Shown: positions 23,141 through 36,109, counted from the first letter of the stretch. The stretch: 64,000 nt of DNA from Omphiscola glabra (GCA_964017045.1 OZ024799.1:33188236-33252235), one strand, 5' to 3'. Program-made: numbers and translations. Notes: generated from the letters alone by a model not told the origin.

Positions 23141-23320
23141 CTCGACGGCTGACCTACCAAGGTGGACCATGGCAAGGCGCACACGGCTGATCTAACAGGG
23201 TGGACCATGGGAAGGCCAACACGGCTGATCTAACAGGGTGGACCATGACAGGACCAACACGGTTGATCTAACAGGATGGACCATGACAGGACCAACACGG
23301 CCGACACAGCAAATCTAACA
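23141..23320. repeat. Minisatellite, 38-bp unit, about 4.5 copies
   Basis: The word acacgg starts at 23181, 23219, 23257 and 23295, exactly 38 bp apart. The unit runs acacggctgatctaacaggg then tggaccatg and an aggac/aggcc ending. It runs into a G13 run at its right edge. Confidence 0.92.
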
Positions 23321-25173
23321 GGGGGGGGGGGGGCCAGGGCAAAGCCCACACATTTTCGGTTTGCGCTGGTGGAAAAAAAATACCGAATGACGACTCAGGA
23401 TTATGATGTACAATTTATCGAACTGTACTTGTTTTGAAAAATACAATAAATGGAGACAGACAGTATTTAAAAAATACAGTAATATAAACGTATACATGAT
23501 TATACAAATCGGAGAAATATGGACTTATTACCGACTCCAGCCAACAAGTTTTATGATTGACCTCTGTGCCCTGTAGTCGGGAGCGACTCCACCCCCTCCA
23601 CCCCGCTCATCACCTCGGCCATCTTTGATTCCAAGGGTACAATAACGTCGCCGGACGGCCCTCAGTGAGTGACTTTCGTGACGGACTAACAATTACACAC
23701 GGCCATCTCTCTGACTCACAGGACAGAGTGTGTGTGTGAGGGGGTGCGGTCGGCGACCGTGGGTGAGCGATGATTTGAGGTTGCCATTCTTGTCTGCGAG
23801 GACACGGGCGCATACCCGATGTGGCCAGACATGGAAATTGAGGTCATCTGGTCAGTGCGGCATAAAACAGTGGTCAGTTTTAGTCATCGAAAGCGTTTTG
23901 ATTTTCCACTGTTTTTTGTGGTGGGCAGGGTTTGGTTGAGAATTGCGGGAGTGATGGGGAGAAGATAAGGACAGCAGAGACAAAGTCATTCTGTTTTAAA
24001 ATTTATATTAAAAAGCAGAGAACCGGGGTGGGGGGGGGGGGGGGGTGGGGGGGGGTCGGTAGTCTTGAGACGGAAAATCTATTTTAAAAAAAGGAGAATT
24101 GACAGATTGAGAATGTTCCAACGTCCATGTCATGCAAAGAAAATGGAATACATAATATCATATATCATGGCAACTGTATCCCATGAGCCCCCCCCCCACC
24201 CCCGGGGGTCAAGGTCTCTGCTCTACATGAGCTGATCGCTGCTTCCATTATGGATTCCATTGTCATGGAAATTCACCTGAGCACATTTGTGTTGCAAGTC
24301 CCTATCAAAATATGGAGTATATTCCGGTAGAGTGTAAGCCGTGAGTGGGGTGTAAAAGGAGAGTGTTTTTAAAAAATTGCCGAAGTGGGGAGGAAATTTG
24401 GCGAGGGAAAAATAAATGCGAGTGGCAAAAAATTATTTGTAAAAAAACCAACATTTTTTGCCCGCAAAAATGTTAACTTGAAACCGCCCTTTCAGAATGA
24501 GCCAAGATATGCCAGGATGAGAACCACTCCATGGGGCTTTTCTCTCCTGAGAATTTAGCGCTGGCGAAAAATAAACGAAACGGAAAACACGTTTTTGGAT
24601 CTCTTGCGCTTTATCTTATTGTGAGATAAATCAAGTTCTCCACAGTGGATCTAACTCTGACTAATGATATAGGGTTAGAGGCCCCATGGCGGCTTGGCGG
24701 ATTTAGCTCAGGGAAAGGGATTAAGCTCAGGACAACAACCCCATCCAGGCAGCTCGCTCACTTTAATCAAAGTAAGGGCATTAAATATATTATGGCGAAC
24801 CGTTGGAGTCCCCCCCCCCCCCCCGTGATCAAGGGTACTCATCCCCGACAGAAGATCCCACGGCAGGGGCAGAGTGCATTCCCCTTTCTTCCTAATCTAC
24901 CTGGATTTCCCCATACCGGACAGATCTCTGATTTTTCTAATCTGATCTTTTTTTTTTATGTCCACTTGTCCGACATTGACTTCTGCGTGTCGAAAAATGT
25001 ATGATGTTTAGATCAATACATCTAGCAGATCCATTGATGTTTATATCTATACATAACTGATGTTTTACGAATGTGGCTAGAAGGTGTATAATATTTTGAT
25101 ACTAATAACATTGTGCCCATGAACATAATACGGTAATACTTTTCTCTTTTATTTTACCGATTCAAATTTAAAC
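23321..25173. other. No gene seen
   Basis: G/C homopolymers at 23321-23333, 24025-24055, about 24188-24198 and 24811-24824. Several frames of 60-120 codons overlap on both strands and show no domain. Confidence 0.5.
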
Positions 25174-25386
25174 GTCTAAATCAGTGGTTCTCAGCCTGTG
25201 GGTCGCGACCCCTTTGGGGGTCGAACGACCCTTTCCCAGTGGTCGCCAAAGATCATCGGAAAACACATACACTCTACAGTTATGAAGAAGAAACGAAAAT
25301 AATGTTGTGGCTGGGGGTCGCCACAACATGAGGAACTGTATTAAAGGGCCGCGGCATTAGGAAGGTTGAGAACCACTGGTCTAAAT
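25174..25386. mobile_element. SPIN-like hAT MITE (25182-25378) with perfect 8-bp target-site duplication
   Basis: The element is 197 bp. The left end is cagtggttctcagcctgtgg and the right end is aggttgagaaccactg, giving 16-bp TIRs with one mismatch. The identical 8-mer gtctaaat flanks both ends (25174-25181 and 25379-25386) and has the TA-centred form typical of Buster-type hAT insertions. The interior shows the family's landmarks: gggtcgaacgaccctttccc, atcggaaaacacatacac, and a single copy of gccacaacatgaggaactgt. It is not coding and would have needed a transposase supplied in trans. The resemblance to SPIN elements is from memory of that family. Confidence 0.92.
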
Positions 25387-26567
25387 ATTATTATTATCTA
25401 AAGCAAGTTTCATAAAGCAAACTAATAAAAATATGTGTCAAAACAACAACGTTGTTATGATTAAGAACATAACATTACGCAGTGGTAGTTGTGTTGAGAA
25501 AAACAGAAAGATTTCCCATGTAAAAAGTTATAGCGTCACTATGTTTGGAAACATGCACAACTCTTACTGAGCACATACTCGGCTATGGGCGGTGAGATCA
25601 TGCCAGCACCCCCCCCCCCCTCCCCCACAACCGCCCCTAACACCCATCAACCGGCTACTCCCGCCTGAATGGCTAAGTGCGCCCATTAATAACATTGATA
25701 TAACCGTATTAAATAAGCTCCGTTCTTTTATCACGTTTGTATAAACAGAAATTATCTGTCGCAAGGGGGGAAAAGATGATCAAACTGCATTTATAAAAAA
25801 AAATTAAAAAATTTAATTACAAATACAAATCGTCCGGACATTTATCATCAGACCTTAATTTATCTAAATTAGGTAAAATTTATTATGTCAATAAAGTAAA
25901 TAAAACCCAGCCCGGCCCTAGCCCCATACGCCACCCCCACAATCTAGCGCCCCCCCCCTCCCTGATCTTTGGCCTACACGCGGCACCAAGAAAAGTGGCA
26001 CATTTAAAGCACCGATGAGGCGAGCCAGGGAAAGATGGCGGACACCGAGCTTGTCATTAAGACGCGTTGCCATGCCAACGATAAAGACCACCGCGTCATC
26101 ACAGATGTGAAACGGAAAGTGGGGAAGGGGGATTCGTTGTGGGGGGGGGGGGCGGAATTCTTTATGGCCATTAACAGTAATAAAATATATCCATAAAAAA
26201 ACATGTAACGTCACTGAGAGAGTTTCTTTGACAGTGGTTGTAAACATCTTGTATTCTAGCCCTTGTCGATGGAATTTTATTTTAAAAAAGGACACATTAA
26301 ATGAACTCGGCATTATTGTGTGGTCAAGATGTGCGAGAAAGTTGTATGTGAGGAGATTCGCATTCAGTTCCATATTGCAACTTTGCAGCCATTTAATTGT
26401 TGTAGTGGCTATTGTTGCTTTTTGTTTAATATAAAAAAAGTAGGTTTAGAACTTATGAAAATAGTGCAGGCTACTTGGACTTTGGCGTGACCTGATGGAC
26501 ACACATTTAACTACCGGTATAAGGGAACATCTGCTGATAGGATATCCATTTAAATTAGGACATTCCA
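25387..26567. other. No gene seen
   Basis: C- and G-runs near 25608-25620 and 26141-26152. The minus-strand frame at 25918-26373 (151 codons) is non-repetitive but of a length chance could produce, and no domain is recognised. Confidence 0.45.
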
Positions 26568-26685
26568 TTTACTAGAACATCCGAGTTACTAGAACATCGG
26601 ATTTACCAGAACATCAGATTTACTAGAACATCAGATTTACTAGAACATCCGAGTTACTAGAACATCAAAGTTACTAGAACATCTA
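26568..26685. repeat. Minisatellite, 17-bp unit x 7
   Basis: The unit is ttactagaacatccgag with variants aacatcagat and aacatcaaag. Confidence 0.92.
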
Positions 26686-27189
26686 TGTAGCTCTTGGTAA
26701 CACATGGGAACATGTAAAGAGCACATACCAATGATCGTCTGCTGGCAGCGAGGGCGGCACGAGCCATTGCCATGCACGTGTACACAAGCACACCAGTGAG
26801 TGCACACACACTCGCCACGTGAATGTAAACACACCAGACTGCACGTCAGATGTTTTCCCACCTCAAATATTCATTTTTTAAAAACAATATCGAATGGAAA
26901 GTAAATTATACCACATCCTGCTCCTTTCTTTCTCTCCCACCCCCATATCTGTCTCTTTCGCTCTCTCTCTCTCTCTGTATGTGGGTGGATATGTGTCCCC
27001 CACGCGACAACCCTTTAGATTATAGATGAGGCTGAGTCTAATGACCCCGTTATAGTCAGATTTTTATTGATAATCTTGTAACCAGAGGTGGAGTTTTCGT
27101 AAACTGTAGGAGAGGGCAGTAAAAATGAACTTTTCGGGAGAAGAGTGGCTAAAATAAACTAATTGCTAAACAAAAGTAATGCCTAAAGT
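26686..27189. other. No gene seen
   Basis: A short CT-rich tract at about 26920-26977, otherwise featureless. Confidence 0.5.
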
Positions 27190-27452
27190 AAAGACTAGAC
27201 TAAAATAAAGTAAAGAAAAGACTAAAATAAAGTAAAGAAAAGACTAAAATAAAGTAAAGAAAAGACTAAAATAAAGTAAAGAAAAGACTAAAATAAAGTA
27301 AAGAAAAGACTAAAATAAAGTAAAGAAAATACTAAAATAAAGTAAAGAAAAGACTAAAATAAAGTAAAGAAAAGACTAAAATAAAGTAAAGAAAAGACTA
27401 AAATAAAGTAAAGAAAAGACTAAAATAAAGTAAAGAAAAGACTAATATAAAG
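27190..27452. repeat. Minisatellite, 22-bp unit x 12
   Basis: The unit is actaaaataaagtaaagaaa plus ag. Copies are almost identical. Changes are limited to the first unit, one aaaat variant and the last unit (actaatataaag). Confidence 0.95.
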
Positions 27453-27734
27453 ATGTTAGTTTCGTCAGCTGAGTCGGAAACGAGATGAATGTTTTTTTTT
27501 AAGTTGGAGTCGTCAGGTACTGGAGTAGTAGCCTTTAAGTCATCCATGCAGAAGAGTTCAATCTATGATTGTGAGAGTGGGAGTTCTGGAATGAGAACAC
27601 AAACTTTCAACGTGGAATATTGTTCAAGGACATTTAAAAAAAAAAAAAAATAAAGATTATGGTGTTCTCCATAGTAACAACACCATATCAACTATACAAC
27701 CTCAACACCTCCCTCCTGCCCAAACTGTATTCCC

Positions 27735-28478
27735 CGGCACCACTGTACTCCACGCCCCAACTGTACTCCCCGCCACCACTGTACTCCCCGTCACCACTGT
27801 ACTCCCCGTCACCACTGTACTCCCCGCCACCACTGTACTCCCCGTCACCACTGTACTCCCCGCCACCACTGTACTCTCCAGTCACCACTGTACTCCCCGT
27901 CACCACTGTACTCCCCGCCACCACTGTACTCCCCGTCACCACTGTACTCCCCGCCACCACTGTACTCCCCGCCACCACTGTACTCTCCAGTCACCACTGT
28001 ACTCCCCGCCACCACTGTACTCTCCAGTCACCACTGTACTCCCCGTCACCACTGTACTCCCCGCCACCACTGTACTCCCCGTCACCACTGTACTCCCCGC
28101 CACCACTGTACTCCCCGTCACCACTGTACTCCCCGCCACCACTGTACTCCCCGTCACCACTGTACTCCCCGCCACCACTGTATGTACTCCCCGCCACCAC
28201 TGTACTCTCCAGTCACCACTGTACTCCCCGTCACCACTGTACTCCCCGCCACCACTGTACTCTCCAGTCACCACTGTACTCCCCGTCACCACTGTACTCC
28301 CCGCCACCAATGTACTCCCCGTCACCACTGTACTCCCCGCCACCACTGTACTCCCCGCCACCACTGTACTCTCCAGTCACCACTGTACTCCCCGCCACCA
28401 CTGTACTCTCCAGTCACCACTGTACTCCCCGCCACCACTGTACTCTCCAGTCACAACTGTACTCCCCGTCACCACACT
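27735..28478. repeat. Minisatellite, 18-bp unit, about 41 copies
   Basis: The unit is ccaccactgtactccccg, alternating irregularly with tcaccactgtactccccg. At intervals the spacer is ctctccagt, adding one base, and once tatgtac is inserted. Each length change shifts the frame, but the unit has no stop in any frame. Frames of up to 280 codons (27659-28501, repeating SPPLYS, SPSPLY and TVLPVT in succession) are therefore open on both strands. The frame-shifting indels argue against a real protein. Confidence 0.95.
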
Positions 28479-28663
28479 CATCGACTGAATTCATTCAATG
28501 AATGCAGGAAGAAGGTCAAACATAATTTCATATGAACAGGCATGAAAGAGTTAACAGTTTTTTGTTTTTTTAATTTAAAAAGCATCTTGAATCAATCGTT
28601 TCACTCTAAACGTTTATACTTCATGTGATTTTCTCTGTGTGTGTGTCTGTTTGGAGTTTTTTT

Positions 28664-28708
<45 letters not shown>

Positions 28709-29480
28709 TTATAAAAAAATACTTTCACGTCGTCTTCAATGAACGTCAGAGTAAGCAATTACGTCATCAGCACGCGCTCGTCAAAACGAGATGTCTCACG
28801 TGTCGGCCAATGGGGAATCCCGTTTTCTTTTTTTTAAAGGGTGGGCGGAGGAGGGTAGTGGGGGGTGGGGGTGCATACGTTTCATCTACCAACCCAAACA
28901 TATTTGAGAGTCTTCATTTCTGTAAATATTGATGTCTGATCTATTGATGTGAGAACCAGCGATGTTTGGGTTCTTTTTTTTTTTTTTTTTCGTTATTTCG
29001 CCGGCATCTGCAGCACCCGTCTTATTTTTTGCCTTTATATCTCCATGGTTCAAGAGAAAAATGGCGTCCTCATTGACCTATGAACTATGCAATACTAAGT
29101 CCTGTAACTAACACCAAGAATTGTAAGCTAGTGTGAAACTTAAATTCTAAAAGTAAATGCGAGATTGGTGGCGTCAAGATGTTGTTTAGAAAGTTTGCGG
29201 GGAAAAATAATCTGGCCACTGCTGGATGCAAGACAGCATAAACCAAAGAAAGTGCCGACAGAATGCCTTCGTCGGTTAGCAGTAATGAAAACAAGTGAAA
29301 AATTAAATATTTTATACGTGGCTTAGAGAGTAGGATGGTGTTTTGAGGAAAGGCGACATCTGCGTGGTCACTTCATTGAACTGACCAGCGAGGGTCCGGT
29401 CGCTGCCAGAAAAAGAACATTTTGTCTCACAGTTCAGGCAGCAAGATCGAAAATGTCCTTTTTGCTGCCAGCGCAAGAGC
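28479..29480. other. No gene; T40 homopolymer
   Basis: A 40-base T run lies at 28666-28705, and a T-rich run near 28975-28990. No coding signal is seen. Confidence 0.55.
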
Positions 29481-29636
29481 ACTAAATGTCTATGTCAATG
29501 TTATAATTAGAACACTAAATGTCTATGTCTCTGTTAGAAATAGGAAACTATATCTCTTTCAATGTTAGCTGTAGAAAACTTAATGTCTCGGTCACTGTCA
29601 GCTGTGTAGAAAACAAAATGTCTCTGTCGATGCTAT
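29481..29636. repeat. Degenerate repeat, about 40-45 bp x 4
   Basis: Phrases of the form aaatgtctctgtcaatgtta recur with a gnnagaaaac spacer. Copies are strongly diverged, so limits are approximate. Confidence 0.6.
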
Positions 29637-30372
29637 TCGTAAGGACAAAGGGGTCAATAAGGAGGTCAACAAAGCAGGTGCTGGGGTAACCTAAACCGAA
29701 GATGACGTAGGTGTCGTGGTAACAAAGTGCGCCCTGGTCTGCACGGTGCTCACCCGTCCGTTATCGCTAGGTCTCACATCCACAACACCACGACGTGCGT
29801 CATTCTGCGACGGCAGCAAATCTCCTGCTCGTTCTCGTGATGAGTGACGCAGATAATGAACGAAGCAAAGTGAGGCAGATAATGGACGCGGCACAGGCAA
29901 AACCTCACGAATATGGACCACGGGGCCTGGGATAAGCCAGCCTTTTATTTGTTTATTTTCTTGTATTTCATTCATATCACTGGCTTACAGAATGTTGAAC
30001 ATACAATGCGTTTTGATGAGAGGTTCTCAAACCTTATCTCAAGATGCCTCTCACTGAGTTCAAGGTCATGCTTGTCCTAAACCCTAATACTTGCATGGAA
30101 ACGAATCTCCGAGCCGTGTTCACTCATCTGCATCTGTTGTAAGATATCATGCTCCATTGATTTTGAACATTATTGGCATTCAATTTTGAAAAGGGTTGTA
30201 TTAAAGAAGAATGGATTAGTCTGTAGCGTGGCATTGCTCTCTTTGTGATATAATAAGTATCAGGCGAGTGTCCGTCGTGGTACTCTGTCTCCACATTGAG
30301 AACCCTCCCGATGTCTAGGTTCAACACTATCAACAGAACAGCAAGACATTTGCTTCCCACGTTTTCGTCTAC
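29637..30372. other. No gene recognised
   Basis: A minus-strand frame (29691-29975, 94 codons, containing GWLIPGPVVHIREVLPVPRP) has protein-like composition in a relatively GC-rich patch, but I cannot match it to any family. The rest is featureless. Confidence 0.35.
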
Positions 30373-30556
30373 CTTCTGAAAGCGGTGTCTGTCTGTCTAC
30401 CACCAGCACGGTACTACTATAGATATCGCCAACCTTCTGAAAGCGGTGTCTGTCTGTCTACCACGAGCACGGTACTACTAGACATCGCCTACCTTCTGAA
30501 AGCGGTGTCTGACTGTCTACCACACGAGCACGGTACTACTAGACATCGCCTACCAG
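30373..30556. repeat. 59-61 bp tandem repeat x 3
   Basis: The unit begins cttctgaaagcggtgtctgt at 30373, 30434 and 30493 and contains gagcacggtactacta. Small length differences distinguish the copies. Confidence 0.9.
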
Positions 30557-31282
30557 TCCCAGAGATGCAGCTCACGGCTCTGCACCGACTGTCTGACGAG
30601 TTGAAAGTGGGTACCTAATGTTACGCAAACACGGGAGCGAAAGAGGCGATGAGAGCGTGGTGGCGCATAGCAACACCCCATCACATGGGGGGGGGGGGAG
30701 TTGATTAAAGACCAAAAACTTGTTTAAGGGTTGCGACATAAGCCGGGGCGGTGGCACTATAACATTTTTTTTTACTACTCTACGACTTCCAAATAAATTA
30801 AATCCTAGACACCTCAAATATTGATACACCTTTATCTATGGCCAATAAGTCTAATTTGAAAATGTACAATCATCGTTCAGGATGAATTAAAAGAACAGGT
30901 TTCACTGTCTGTGCACGTGAGTGAAGTTTTAATACAAAACTGGGAAGAGATGCGGCTGTAGAAGTTGGTAAAGTCGTTTCATAATCGTGGCGGTGAACGG
31001 TACAGATACCAGGGGGGTCACCCACTCATGGAGATCTTGTGTTATCTTTAATCTGTTTCTTCTGCAATAACAGGCCAAAGCACTTCTTACTTTCCATCGT
31101 GGTCCTCAAGCGACATTGAGGTCTACCCTAATAACATGAGAACAGGGCGTGATCATGGTATAACGAGGAATAAAAAATCATGTTCTCTAAAAGAAATATA
31201 GTTTGTAACACTGTGCAGTAATGAAAAGAATTAAGATGGGGTTGCTGAATGATTTTTGATTCATGGTGGCGAATGTTCATTC

Positions 31283-31313
<31 letters not shown>

Positions 31314-31845
31314 TGTGTATTTGCAATGTTTGAAATTATGTAAAATTAGTGGGACAAGTAATTAAATGAATCAATTAGGCCAGTGCGACCCTTGGTCAAT
31401 AGCGCAAGTCTAGGCCACACACATTGGGTCCCGAGGTGAGACGTGTGAGAGAACCTTTGGGTTACACGAAGTCAGAGAGCCCCTGGGTTACGCGAAATCA
31501 GAGAACCCCTGGGTTACACCATCTCAGATCAGTAAGATAAGTGCGGGCAGAGCCAAGGGTTTAAGGTCCGGAGAACAAGATACCCCGAGGATAAACTCCG
31601 GCGGCTCGGTGCTCCGTGATGTTACAAGCTCACCTCGCCGTGGCTCACACCGGCTCACACGTCCACACGTGCAGGCGCACATACTTTTGTGATTCAGACA
31701 AATTTCCCAGCTTCTTTACGTTATCATTGCCAGACACAATCATTTTAGCAGCGGGGTGAGTGGGGGGGGGGGGGGGGGCTGGGGGGGGGGATCTACATGG
31801 CATTTGCTTCAGATTCGGGGTTGATGTAAGTCTGGGGGATTTGAA
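30557..31845. other. No gene; short 28-bp repeat and homopolymers
   Basis: A 28-bp phrase (gagaacccctgggttacacg and variants) recurs three times at about 31449-31520. A28 lies at 31286-31313 and G17/CT/G10 at 31762-31790. The phrase gtccggagaacaagatacccc near 31570 lies in a GC-richer patch with no recognised feature. Confidence 0.55.
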
Positions 31846-32025
31846 CGGAGGAGGTATTCAAAGATGGTGTCAGCGACATAAGGAGGCATTCAAAGATAGC
31901 TCGAGAGCAGATGAGGAAATTCAAAGATGCTGCCACGGAGAGATGAAGACATTCAGAGATGATGTAACGAGAAGATGGTGACATTTAAAGGTGATGTAAC
32001 AAGTAGATGGTGACATTGAAAAGAA
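31846..32025. repeat. Degenerate repeat, about 34-bp unit x 5
   Basis: Phrases such as aggaggcattcaaagatngn and agatggtgacattnaaag recur. Divergence increases left to right. Confidence 0.65.
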
Positions 32026-33003
32026 TGGTTTCAATGACAGGTGATAAGGTGGCGCCTTTATGACATTTCGATTTTGGTAAACGTGCAAAAAGAAAGAAAA
32101 AAAATGTTTATTTGAAGAAGTATTAACCGTTAATTTTAATTTTTTATTACGGATGTTTTTTTTTTTTTTTCATTTTTGTTTTTTTTAAATTATTTTTTTT
32201 TGTTCAATCGAATGAGCTCATTGGACGACAGAGAGGTGACGTCGAGAAGTCGGCAGATACGCCCCGCCCCGTCTAATGACTGGATCAAATTCGTGCATCG
32301 CTAGATGTTCCGAGGCTGGGTCACGTCACGCGAGGGTAAGGATGTGCCTGGGGCCAGCCAAACTCATTATTACCTGACCGAGTCACGTCAATTAGAAGGT
32401 GTGGGTAGTGTGGGGCGTGGAGGGGTGTGGGGGGAAATGACATTGCGGCTGATACCAGATACAATTTGAAATTATTTTCGTTCCGGCATACGGCCAGTTT
32501 CGGAGCCATAGCTCTGAATTCGGAGCCGATCAAAATATCAAGAGCGAAAGTTAAAAAAACAACAGCTTAGGTAGGTGTGATGAGTGGGATGTGACGTCAT
32601 TTCGTTTATCTCCCTTTATCGCCGCCCCCGCCCCCATATCTCCTTGTTTTTATGAGTGTTCCCCAATGAAGATGGCGCCCCCGTGAACATTAAACTGCAG
32701 GGCGCTCGTGAGACAGAGGCAGACTGCTCACGCTAAATGGAGTCGGCAACCATTCATCCACAGTGGCTACTTGCGAGGGCTCTCATAGTTAAATATGGTG
32801 GTAAGAGCATTTTAGTCTGTTTGGGGGTATCATAAGAGAACTACATATAAACTTTATATCACCAAACAGTGATCTCAGCGAATCTTGAGTTCTATAAATA
32901 GAGCAAGAAAAGAGCCTTTCACCAGAAGTCATGGGAATTGACTTGATGCGGAGTTAATCGACCTGTAAAAAAATATAACACTTGAAACTCACTACCTTAC
33001 ATA
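32026..33003. other. No gene seen
   Basis: T-rich runs at about 32157-32210, otherwise unremarkable. Confidence 0.5.
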
Positions 33004-33315
33004 TAATAGCACTCAACACTTACTAGCACTCAACACTCACTAGCACTCAACACTCACTAGCACTCAACACTCACTAGCACCCAACACTCACTAGCACCCA
33101 ACACTTACTAGCACTCAACACTTACTAGCACTCAACACTCACTAGCACTCAACACTCACTAGCACTCAACACTCACTAGCACTCAACACTTACTAGCACT
33201 CAACACTTACTAGCACTCAACACTTACTAGCACTCAACACTCACTAGCACTCAACACTCACTAGCACCCAACACTCACTAGCACTCAACACTCACTAGCA
33301 CCCAACACTCACTAC
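33004..33315. repeat. Minisatellite, 17-bp unit x 18
   Basis: The unit is actcaacactcactagc with two frequent variants, acttac for actcac and acccaac for actcaac. The variants are clustered in runs. Both flanks carry the phrase cttgaaact near the array edges. Confidence 0.95.
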
Positions 33316-34726
33316 TAGCTCTTGAAACTGATAACTTGTAAAAAAAAAACCTGCAGACCGGTACTCTTCTTTGCTCAGCAGAACTGGCGACGTCTGCGCT
33401 GTTTGGGGGACTCCCCTCCCTCTCCTTAAATCGTCTCATTACTCCCCCCACCCCTCGTATCTTCTCAGTACTGTCCATTCCGTCAAGGCCAGCCACTCTA
33501 AATCTTCCCTTTATGATATTCTGCTTTGTAGAGTTATCTCCCTAATAGGTTGACGTTATCCCAGAGACGCATTTCTGCTTATTCTCGGAACCCACCATAA
33601 AACATGCGTATACATTTTAATACGTATGATATCTCTTATTGGGCTTGTCACGTGAAGAGTTTCGATGTCTTCACTCGCACATTCATCTCATAGATTTAAA
33701 ATAATGGTAAAATTTGAGACAATCTCATCTTAGATGTAGATCTTTTCAAAATGTCGTCTTCTTCCGTGTTTTTCTTTGAGGAGTTATGATTTTTTTTTTA
33801 TGGAGATGTTGCATCCCCTTACTCTTCTGTGAGTGGTCGCTTCCCTTGATCGTAAAAAAGGAAAAAGATCACTCAACTGCTTTTTCACACACGAGTTATT
33901 ACACGCTTCTGGTTTTCAAAAGTGACTTTGATCCACGCATTTAAGGTGGGCATGGGCGCCCATCAGGGTGGGGTGTAGGTGAACGTAGCTGGGGTGCTAA
34001 CGAGCAAACCATGCATAAATCCAATTAATTAGTGGCACTTTGATATAGAGTTAAATATAAAAAAAAAATGCACGTAGAATGATGGGGTTGTTGGTGAAGT
34101 AATTTCGTTACTCAGAAGTCTTACGCGTCAGAGACACCCTGGGTAATGTCGTTATCTGTATTGACGCCAATCGGTAATGTCTAGAGTCTAAGTGTTGGGG
34201 TCTCTAAGGCGGCGACGTGAAGATAAATGAATAAATGGGAAGATATGCGCGTGTTTATTGTCGAGAATATTGCTGTGGTCGTCTGCAAGACGTAAAGGAA
34301 GATAGAGAAAGAGTACGAGAGAGGAAGAGAGCGAAAGAGGGGGAGACAGAGAGAAAGTTTGAGAAATTGAGAAAAAGGGGGGGAGAGAGAGAGAGAGAGA
34401 GAGAGAGTGAAGATAAGAGAGAAGGGAGAGGGAGGGGAGAAAAAAGAGAGATAGAGGGGGAGAAATAAAGAGTGAGGGAGATAGAGAGAAAGTGAGAGAG
34501 AAAGAGAAAAAATAGCGAGACAAAAAGAAAGAGAGTGCGAGAGAATGCGTGAATCCCGTGAAGTATGCTGATTGCCTTAATTCATACACTGAGTGTATTA
34601 TAATTTTTCTCAAAGCGAATGCAAAGATTTTTAAGTCAAAATTTAATTTTTACAAATCATGATACAAATATATGCATAGGTTTCCAAATGGGACATAGTT
34701 AACTTTATGTCATCCTTTCAGATACC
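33316..34726. other. No gene; GA-rich tract
   Basis: A purine-rich tract occupies about 34290-34540 and supports only compositional open frames (minus-strand leucine/serine-rich). The remainder is AT-rich filler. Confidence 0.55.
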
Positions 34727-34965
34727 ACCCACCCTTTTCATAGTACAAACTTTTTGTGTCCCACCCACCCTCTCCCTAGCACAACTTCTTTGCTGCCCCA
34801 CACACTTTCTTCTCGACACAACCTCTTTGCTGTCCCACATACCCTTTTCGTAGCACAACCCCTTTGCCGTCCCACATACCCTTTTCGTAGCACAACCTCT
34901 TTGCTGTTCCCCCCTACCCTCTTGGTAGCAGCAACCTATTTTCTGTCCAGCCTACCCATTTCTCC
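34727..34965. repeat. Minisatellite, about 38-bp unit x 6
   Basis: The unit is built from cacatacccttttcgtagc, then acaacctctttgctgtcc. Flanking copies are more diverged than central ones. Confidence 0.85.
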
Positions 34966-35096
34966 CTCCCACTGTGGCCCACACCTTACGTCCCAGCGTT
35001 CCAATAACACCACCAATAATGAAGCCACCTCTTCCTTAACATATTTCAGAGCAGCACTGAAACAGAAAGCAGAGTTACTTTCCCTATAACATCCAT

Positions 35097-35290
35097 TCAG
35101 ATAAACATCGACACGAGGCCATTTCCAAGTTGATCTCCGAGCCGTCCCAACACCCTGGCGGTGGGCGAGGGCAGAATCTTATCAGATAATGGCACATACT
35201 CGGGGCATTGTGAACGACGCAATCTGTCTAATGCAGTCGTACAGTGCCGGGTGTGAGCAGGCATGTAATGTGACCTGGAGTGTTGGCACC
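35097..35290 (-). mobile_element. Probable decayed LINE C-terminal fragment
   Basis: Read on the minus strand, one frame gives LDRLRRSQCPEYVPLSDKIL, then PSPTARVLGRLGDQLGNG, and ends LVSMFI and a stop at 35097. The pattern QxCPxYxPLxxxIxPxPT...FI resembles the C-terminal end of some LINE proteins, where a zinc-knuckle-like region is followed by CPxYxxLRxxIWP. The upstream part is frameshifted or lost. No RT core is present. The match is from memory of the motif and is weak. Confidence 0.35.
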
Positions 35291-36109
35291 TAAACCCACC
35301 CTGACCACCCACCCCACCCCCTTTTCGGGCAAAAAGAAAAAAAGAATTGCATTACTTTCCATGAAACAAATTTACGTGAGCGCGCCGAGACAGGGGTCCC
35401 CCTTGCTCTCTCCTCTCCCCAACCCGATTTTCCCCTCGCACATCTACAGAGAAATCTAACCTCGCCGACCCCTCGATGGCTAACAAAGCCCCTGAACAAA
35501 TATTTTTTTATGCTTAGACGTGCAAGAGGCGGAATCAAAATAGACGGGTAGGAGCTACGGTTCCAGGGGTGTTTCTGGGTTTATGGGGGTGGACTTAGTG
35601 GCGTAGAGAGACAATGTAATGCCCGAGGCCGACTTGTGATTTCCCCCCCCCCCCCCGAAAACAATACACATAACTATACATTGTGGTTGTTTTTTTGGCA
35701 CAATTGATACCTGAAAATAATGAACCTTGAAATAGCGATGTCCCAGCTATATGCATCGAATCGCCTTGGAGTGGAATCGGGGATGGGGGAATGAGAAGGG
35801 AATCAAGGGCTCCGAAAACCCTGCAAACCAAAGTGAGGGCAAGGGGCTGGAATGGGTGGGGATGGGGGCTATTTGAGCCCCTCTTCGAAAAATTTGGTTA
35901 AATCCAAAAATACAGTGATCCACACCGGCAAACATCACTACTTTTGCTTTGGTCCCAACAGTATGAGTTATATCAAGTTTTCACTACTGTGTATAGAACA
36001 TTTTTGGATACATTCAGCAATACAAAGGCTTCATTTTGGCATATACAGTTCTACCTGAATTGAGTTTTGCAGCATCACTCGAAACATAATCGATTCGTCA
36101 ACAGAAAAA
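35291..36109. other. No gene seen
   Basis: A C15 run near 35643-35656. The phrase tagtggcgtagagag at about 35598 resembles a transposon end but has no partner. Confidence 0.5.

Noticed and set aside
27659..28501. 280-codon frame with SPPLYS repeats, resembling an extensin-like protein
   Set aside because: Unit-length changes shift the frame several times, and the opposite strand is equally open. The peptide simply passes from one translation of the repeat to another.
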